Positions 7,509 to 11,256 of a stretch of 11,256 nt of DNA are shown here, piece by piece. The stretch comes from Fragilaria radians (taxonomy: Eukaryota; Bacillariophyta; Fragilariophyceae; Fragilariales; Fragilariaceae). The stretch is taken from positions 94,578-105,833 of the forward strand of contig CAAAJI010000183.1 in assembly GCA_900642245.1 (NCBI GenBank), read 5' to 3'. A program made the position numbers and the translations under genes. The notes under the pieces were generated by a model. It ran no database searches. It was not told where the DNA came from and worked only from the letters and a program-made list of their open reading frames with translations. The number at the start of each line of letters is the position of its first letter. Position 1 is the first letter of the stretch.

Positions 7509-8164
7509 AGCATTTCCACACCAAACACACCTGGGAACACTTCACCACCAACAAATATTAGTGGTGCATCTTCAGCCCACAACCCCAGCAATCAGACAAG
7601 ATCAGACATGAATAATGACCGCCATAATCGTTGCAACCGCGGAACAAGCAACTTTGCACACAGTTTCGTAACCAAACGTTACAGGCATACCTGGAAACGT
7701 TTCAAAACAATCTGGATGTAATCAAACACATTGGTTAAGTGATTGGTGAGGATCCTATAGTCTACAAGAAAGAGGAAGGTACCAACAATAATGATAAAAT
7801 GGTCTCCCATCAACGTTACATAGCAACAGCATTTATTTCTGGGGCAGACCGCAATTGCTTTGGCACATTTTTTGATAAGTTGCAGAATAACTACTTGCAA
7901 GGCTATGATGGATATCCAAAGACACTAGCCCCTGCACTTCATTTGTTGGTGAACTGGAAGACCAATCTGACAGCAGCCAGCCATGGAAATGATGGAATCT
8001 CATTTGCTACCAATGTCCATATTGGAGCAGAAAGGAGTGTCATAACTTGCTACCGTTGTGGGCAAAAGGGGCATTATGCTAACAAGTGCCGTAACCCAAG
8101 AATCAATCAGCGGCATCAGAATTCCAGGAGTGGTTCCAGGAGTAATGGATGGTACAATGACTAA
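7503..8164 (+). pseudogene. Copia gag (broken): nucleocapsid zinc knuckle kept
   Basis: Gag would form the virus-like particle and bind the RNA template. It starts with a Ser/Thr/Asn/Pro-rich stretch at ATG 7503. The frame changes near 7670, an in-frame TAA follows at 7736-7738, and the reading then runs open to 8164. Near its end is a CCHC zinc knuckle, CYRCGQKGHYANKC (about 8050-8091), the nucleic-acid-binding motif of copia Gag. The total, about 215 codons, is shorter than I expect for copia Gag, so an internal deletion is likely. The Met codon at 7503 falls inside the proposed end of the 5' LTR, so either the boundary is a few bases earlier or the LTR carries the start codon. Confidence 0.75.
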
Positions 8165-8730
8165 AGTACATGAAGCTGAAAATGTCCGTGGGCATCAGAA
8201 TGAACGCAAGGAATTACAATTCACTTTCTGTACACACCATGGGGAAACAAATCAAGTCAATACATCAACCATGTATAGCAATATACCAAGTACCTGGATT
8301 TTCCTTGACAATCAATCAACAATTGATGTGTTTATCAATGCAAAGCTGCTTAAGAATATACGTGCAGCCAATACCTGGATGACAATTCACTGCACAGTCG
8401 GAACAGTTCAAACTAACCTAGTTGGAGACTTACCTGGCTATGGAACAGTGTGGTACCATCCAACTGGGATTGGACTCTCTTTGGCAAAAATATGTGCAGC
8501 TGGATATCACATGACGTATAATAGCAACAATGGAAATGAATTTGTAGTCAGAAAGAGCATGGGACTATTCGTGCCTTTAAACAATCCCCTAAAGGTCTTT
8601 TCTATCTTGATACCAGAGCAGTTCACAAGGAAGAATCCTTATTTGTTACTACAGTAGCAAATAACCACTATAAGTATACAAATAGGGATTACTCACGTGC
8701 AGAATTAGCCAGAAAAGTTCAAAAGTTATC
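8144..8730 (+). pseudogene. Copia Pol: aspartic protease and start of the integrase zinc-binding region (frameshifted)
   Basis: The protease would mature the Gag-Pol polyprotein. In one frame, starting where gag ends but shifted by +1, the peptide has WIFLDNQSTIDVF, with the presumed active-site Asp at 8307-8309. Here D-N-Q-S replaces the standard D-S/T-G. I associate this variant with diatom copia families, from memory and not from a search. The frame continues through GNEFVV to about 8560, then changes near 8564, after which FKQSPKGLFYLDT and TNRDYSRAELARKVQKL are readable to about 8727. These are the region between protease and integrase. Several stops in each single frame make this non-functional. 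Confidence 0.75.
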
Positions 8731-9440
8731 GGCAGGCCTAGTACTCAGCAGTTTCTAAGTATTCTGAGGGGAAATTTATTACCCAACTGCCCACTCACTC
8801 CCAGTGATATTACTGCAGCAGAGGACATTTTGGTCCAGATATCGGGAGCGTGAAAGGGAAGCATGTTCAATTAACTCCTGATGTTGTGCATCCCAATGTA
8901 CCAGAAATGCCTGCATTCATATATGAAAGATACAAGGATGTGACGGTTGCAGTTGACATGATGTATGTCAACAAGATTCCTTTCTTTGTGTCTATTTCCA
9001 GAGAGACACACTTCTGTACAAGTGAAATGCTTAATGATTATAAAAAATCAAACCATTTTAAAGGCAGTGGGTCATGTTGTTAACATTTACAAGACAAGGG
9101 ATTTTAAGATCACTCACATTTTGGCTGATGGACAGTTAGATTCTCTAAGCAATGAGATTGCTGCAATGGGAATTATTGCTATTATAACAGCACGACATGA
9201 ACATGTAATGGAAATTGAACACCACATCAGAACCCTTAAGGAGCGAGTGCAATACACATACAATTCATTACCCTTCAAGTCTGTGACAAAACGTATGCTA
9301 GCAGAGTTGATTTAGCATTGCACATTTAAATTGCTTTCCACATTCATCTGGCATATCTGCCACAATCAGCCCTAGATCAAGCATCACAGGAAAACATATT
9401 GATTACCATAAGCATTGTCGCCTTGAATATGGTGAGTATG
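8728..9440 (+). pseudogene. Copia Pol: integrase core (frameshifted)
   Basis: Integrase would insert the cDNA. Readable pieces are IGRPSTQQFLSILRG (from 8728), then LPNCPL and ITAAEDI, a one-base loss near 8830, and KGKHVQLTPD. The first catalytic Asp is in AVDMMYVN (8955-8957). After a frame change in the A-run at 9041-9046, the second is in ILADGQLD (9127-9129), and the Glu is in HVMEIEHHIRTLKERV (9211-9219). All three acidic positions of the DDE triad therefore survive although the frame does not. A stop at 9313-9315 follows LAELI, and a further shift leads into LNCFPH and SPRSSITGKHIDYHKHC, the usual continuation after the core. Confidence 0.8.
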
Positions 9441-10138
9441 TGCAAACACACGAAGAGCATAATAACTCAACGACTTCTTGTACTGTTGGCGCCATTGCAC
9501 TAAGGCCGTCTGGCAACTACCAAGGGTCATACATATTCATAAATCTGAACACCGGGAGGACAATGATCAGAAGCAATTGGACATGTATCCCAATGCCATC
9601 AAATGTAATTGAACGAGTAGAGTCTTTAGCTAGTGGAGATCAAATGATTGACAGAAACCACGCAAGTGACCTTGACGTTGATACAAATGAGGGCCATACT
9701 GATATGGAGGAACCTCATTCACTCAACACAACTTCAAATAGCAACATCCTGCAGGTTGAGCTTGACTTGGATAGAAGTAACATCCCCAATGAACCTGGCT
9801 TTGATGAGGCAGGTTTGGAGGGGAACATGAGCATGGATAGCAATGTGAACACTATAACTCCTGCAGAAAGAGGAGAGGCATACAATGTGAGTAATATGGA
9901 ATTATCAGACAATGAATCCTGCAGTGTTGTAGAATTTGAGCCCGACTACAAGTGAACAAACTCGATCAGACTGTGATGATGTCATAGAGAACTCTGACAA
10001 GATCATCACTGATGAAATTGTACCAGATAATGATACCACCAACACCACGGAAAACAATGATTTTGGACAGCTTGAAATAGAAATGAATGAAAAGATGGGC
10101 ACCAAAGTGGTCAATATGACCTTTGTCCACGCAAACCC
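9323..10138 (+). pseudogene. Copia Pol: integrase C-terminal region and acidic linker to RT
   Basis: One frame is open to 9955. It starts with the region after the integrase core (GKHIDYHKH, then YVQTHEEHNN, GAIALRPSGNYQGSY, NTGRTMIRSNW), the so-called GKGY-like C-terminal part of copia integrases. It then becomes a long Asp/Glu/Asn/Ser-rich linker without domains. After the stop at 9953-9955 the acidic linker continues in another frame to about 10135. The frame changes again just before RDYTYSHATIGHIALTQY, where the RT part begins. Confidence 0.7.
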
Positions 10139-10354
10139 CGTGACTACACATATTCACATGCAACTATTGGTCATATAGCCCTTACACAGTATAATTTAAA
10201 GAGAGGCTTGAAGGAATTTGGTATTGCTGGAGTAGAGGCAGTACAAAGGGAACTACATGATTACTTTGGGATGAAATTGATTTCTCCTGAGGATGATGCA
10301 GATATGTTCCATACTATGGTTGCCAAATTATTGTTCCTATGTAAAAGAGCCAGA
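10139..10354 (+). pseudogene. Copia Pol: reverse transcriptase remnant with core deleted
   Basis: The frame reads ALTQYNLKRGLKEFG and VEAVQRELHD, the segment just before the RT fingers in copia Pol, and passes straight into DYFGM (about 10259-10275) and DDADMFHTMVAKLLFLCKRA, which belong after RT at the start of the RNase H connection. The whole RT palm, including the YVDD catalytic motif and some 300 or more residues, is absent. The joint contains LHDY, and in copia proteins an HD occurs near the start of RT while HDYLGM occurs after it. This suggests deletion between short similar sequences. The loss of RT is inferred from family order. Confidence 0.75.
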
Positions 10355-11075
10355 TATCCAAACTGCCGTTTCATTTCTGTGTTCTCGTGTGAGATCTCCG
10401 GTGACTGATGACTATAAAAAGCTGGCCAGGATCATTAAGTATCTGAGGGGGACTAAGGACAGTTCTAAGACTTGAAAACAAAAAGTCACATGCTATTAGG
10501 TGGTGGGTGGATGCATCATTTGCATGCCACAGTGACATGAGAAGTCACACTGGGGGTATCATGACCCTTTGGAGAGGGCAGCATATGCAACATCTACTAG
10601 GCAAAAATTGAACACAAGAAGTTCTACGGAAGGTGAGTTAGTGGCAGTGAATGATGATATGGGACATGTGCTGTGGACTCGCAATTTCTTATTGAGCCAA
10701 GGAGTTGAAGTCAAGGATAATATCATTTACCAAGACAACAAAAGTGCTATCATCCTGGAACATACTGGTAAACTGTCTAGTAGTAAAAGAACAAGGCATA
10801 TCAATGTGAGATACTTCTCTATCAAAGACTGTATCAACAAAAAGGAAGTTGCAATTGAACACTGTTGGTCTCAACACATGATTGGTGATTTCTTCACAAA
10901 GCCACTTCAAGGCGCCTTGTTCTACAAATATCGAAAGGAGATAGTGACCTTAGAGGACCCAGATGATGCAGCAACAATCGACTCATTGCAGGTGCACAGG
11001 AGTGTGTTGGGAAAGCTCAAAAATGGTACTGTAGGGAACTACAGTAAATTCGTGGAATGTGACGACTCAACTTAA
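10310..11075 (+). pseudogene. Copia Pol: RNase H domain (frameshifted), C-terminus reading into the 3' LTR
   Basis: This domain would remove template RNA during reverse transcription. It is readable in three frames: PDIQTAVSFLCSRV to KYLRGTKD (to about 10461), then WWVDASFACH with the first catalytic Asp (10510-10512) and SDMRSHTGGIMTL, then from about 10569 AAYATSTRQKLNTRSSTEGEL (Glu at 10635-10637), YQDNKSA (Asp at 10734-10736), RTRHINVRYF and GDFFTKPLQGALF. These are standard copia RNase H landmarks. The last frame stays open for about 168 codons and ends at 11075, some 70 bp inside the 3' LTR. It is unrelated in detail to the cellular SAP-RNase H gene at 6186-7079. Confidence 0.85.
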
Positions 11076-11228
11076 TGAGTCAGAATGTCGTGGTTTAAAA
11101 AAAGACGCGGAATACGTAATTGACTCATTATTTTAGATTTAAACCAGCTTGATCAATAAAGAATCATATCAATTACTCTGCCCTGCACCCTCTTAGGTCT
11201 ATTGCTGCCTTTTTGTTCCTTTGAATCA
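11005..11228 (+). repeat. 3' long terminal repeat of the copia element
   Basis: It begins TGTTGGGAAAGCTC and pairs with the 5' copy over 189 gap-free positions (11014-11202, 12 mismatches). The end is placed at TCA 11226-11228; an alternative is CAACA at 11247-11251, which mirrors TGTTG but is not matched in the 5' LTR. It contains an 8-bp GGAA-loop hairpin (11027-11046), a second 6-bp hairpin GACTCA/TGAGTC (11064-11081), TGACTCA at 11121-11127 and AATAAA at 11155-11160. No strong purine tract precedes it; GCACAGGAG is the nearest candidate. Confidence 0.85.
11155..11160 (+). terminator. AATAAA polyadenylation signal in the 3' LTR
   Basis: A canonical AATAAA within GATCAATAAAGAATC, about 45-70 bp before the LTR end, is well placed to end the retroelement transcript. 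The 5' LTR has the same hexamer at 7436-7441. Confidence 0.5.
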
Positions 11229-11256
11229 TCACCAGGAGTGTAGCGACAACACTTGG
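11229..11256. other. Right flank of the retrotransposon
   Basis: The first bases TCAC repeat those before the 5' LTR. If this boundary is right, these bases are the original upstream continuation of the RNase H gene, separated from it by the insertion. Confidence 0.35.

Larger units (their letters stand above)
7283..11228 (+). mobile_element. Ty1/copia LTR retrotransposon (CoDi-like), defective, RT core deleted
   Basis: Two direct repeats of about 225 bp bracket gag-pol remains in the order zinc knuckle, protease, integrase, RT scrap, RNase H, the domain order of Ty1/copia. The ends read TGTTG...TCA, and a possible 4-bp target duplication TCAC (5 bp if the shared A counts) flanks it at 7279-7282 and 11229-11232. 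Coding frames change at least nine times, gag is short, and the RT core is missing, so the element cannot move by itself. LTR cores differ at 12 of 189 positions, so insertion is not very recent, yet the internal region is far more damaged than the LTRs. Either it was copied in trans as a defective template or it decayed early. Its reading direction is opposite to the adjacent cellular RNase H gene. Confidence 0.9.

Noticed and set aside
8058..8164. Gag-pol overlap suggesting programmed frameshifting
   Set aside because: The element has many random frame changes, so one more between gag and pol needs no special mechanism; I see no clear slippery site.
11247..11251. CAACA as the inverted-repeat end of the 3' LTR
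   Set aside because: It mirrors TGTTG, but the 5' LTR has no matching end at that distance and the flanking bases give no target duplication; kept only as an alternative.
1..11256. CRISPR array, rRNA, tRNA or prokaryotic defence system
   Set aside because: No spaced repeats, no cloverleaf-like gene recognised by eye, and the genes are eukaryotic in type.

Overview
The window looks like nuclear DNA of a stramenopile, most likely a diatom. Support comes from a short GT-AG intron, AT-rich spacers, compact intron-poor genes and a Ty1/copia element whose protein motifs resemble the diatom copia (CoDi) groups I know. The lineage is an inference from protein style, not a database result.

Left part (1-1480): the 5' end of a small secreted-protein gene on the minus strand (1-258, running off the edge) is followed by decayed material. 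This includes a 34-codon fragment resembling the helix-hairpin-helix segment of REV1-type DNA polymerases (545-649, minus) and the protease end of a Ty3/gypsy retrotransposon (about 665-1480, minus). From 1480 to 2700 I recognise no gene.

Middle part (2700-7262): three well-supported host genes. They are a classical short-chain dehydrogenase/reductase (2702-3481, minus), a two-exon ArfGAP-domain protein (4836-5936, plus, intron 5163-5234) and a SAP-plus-RNase H protein with a likely mitochondrial presequence (6186-7079, or up to 7262; minus). The ArfGAP protein keeps its zinc cysteines but has Ser where the catalytic arginine finger should be, so it may be a non-catalytic family member. The last two genes converge.

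Right part (7283-11228): an LTR retrotransposon of the Ty1/copia order (gag, protease, integrase, reverse transcriptase, RNase H) with two LTRs of about 225 bp. Their cores match at 177 of 189 positions without gaps. It is defective: there are many frame changes, gag is short, and nearly the whole reverse transcriptase core including the catalytic YVDD region is missing. It sits about 20 bp upstream of the first Met of the open frame of the cellular RNase H gene, so it has probably displaced that gene's original upstream region.

I see no operon-like system, CRISPR array, rRNA or tRNA gene. The points most worth following are the ArfGAP without an arginine finger, the RT-deleted copia element against the RNase H promoter, the hairpin and bZIP-like sites in the LTR, and a TACAGTA/TACTGTA motif near several gene starts.
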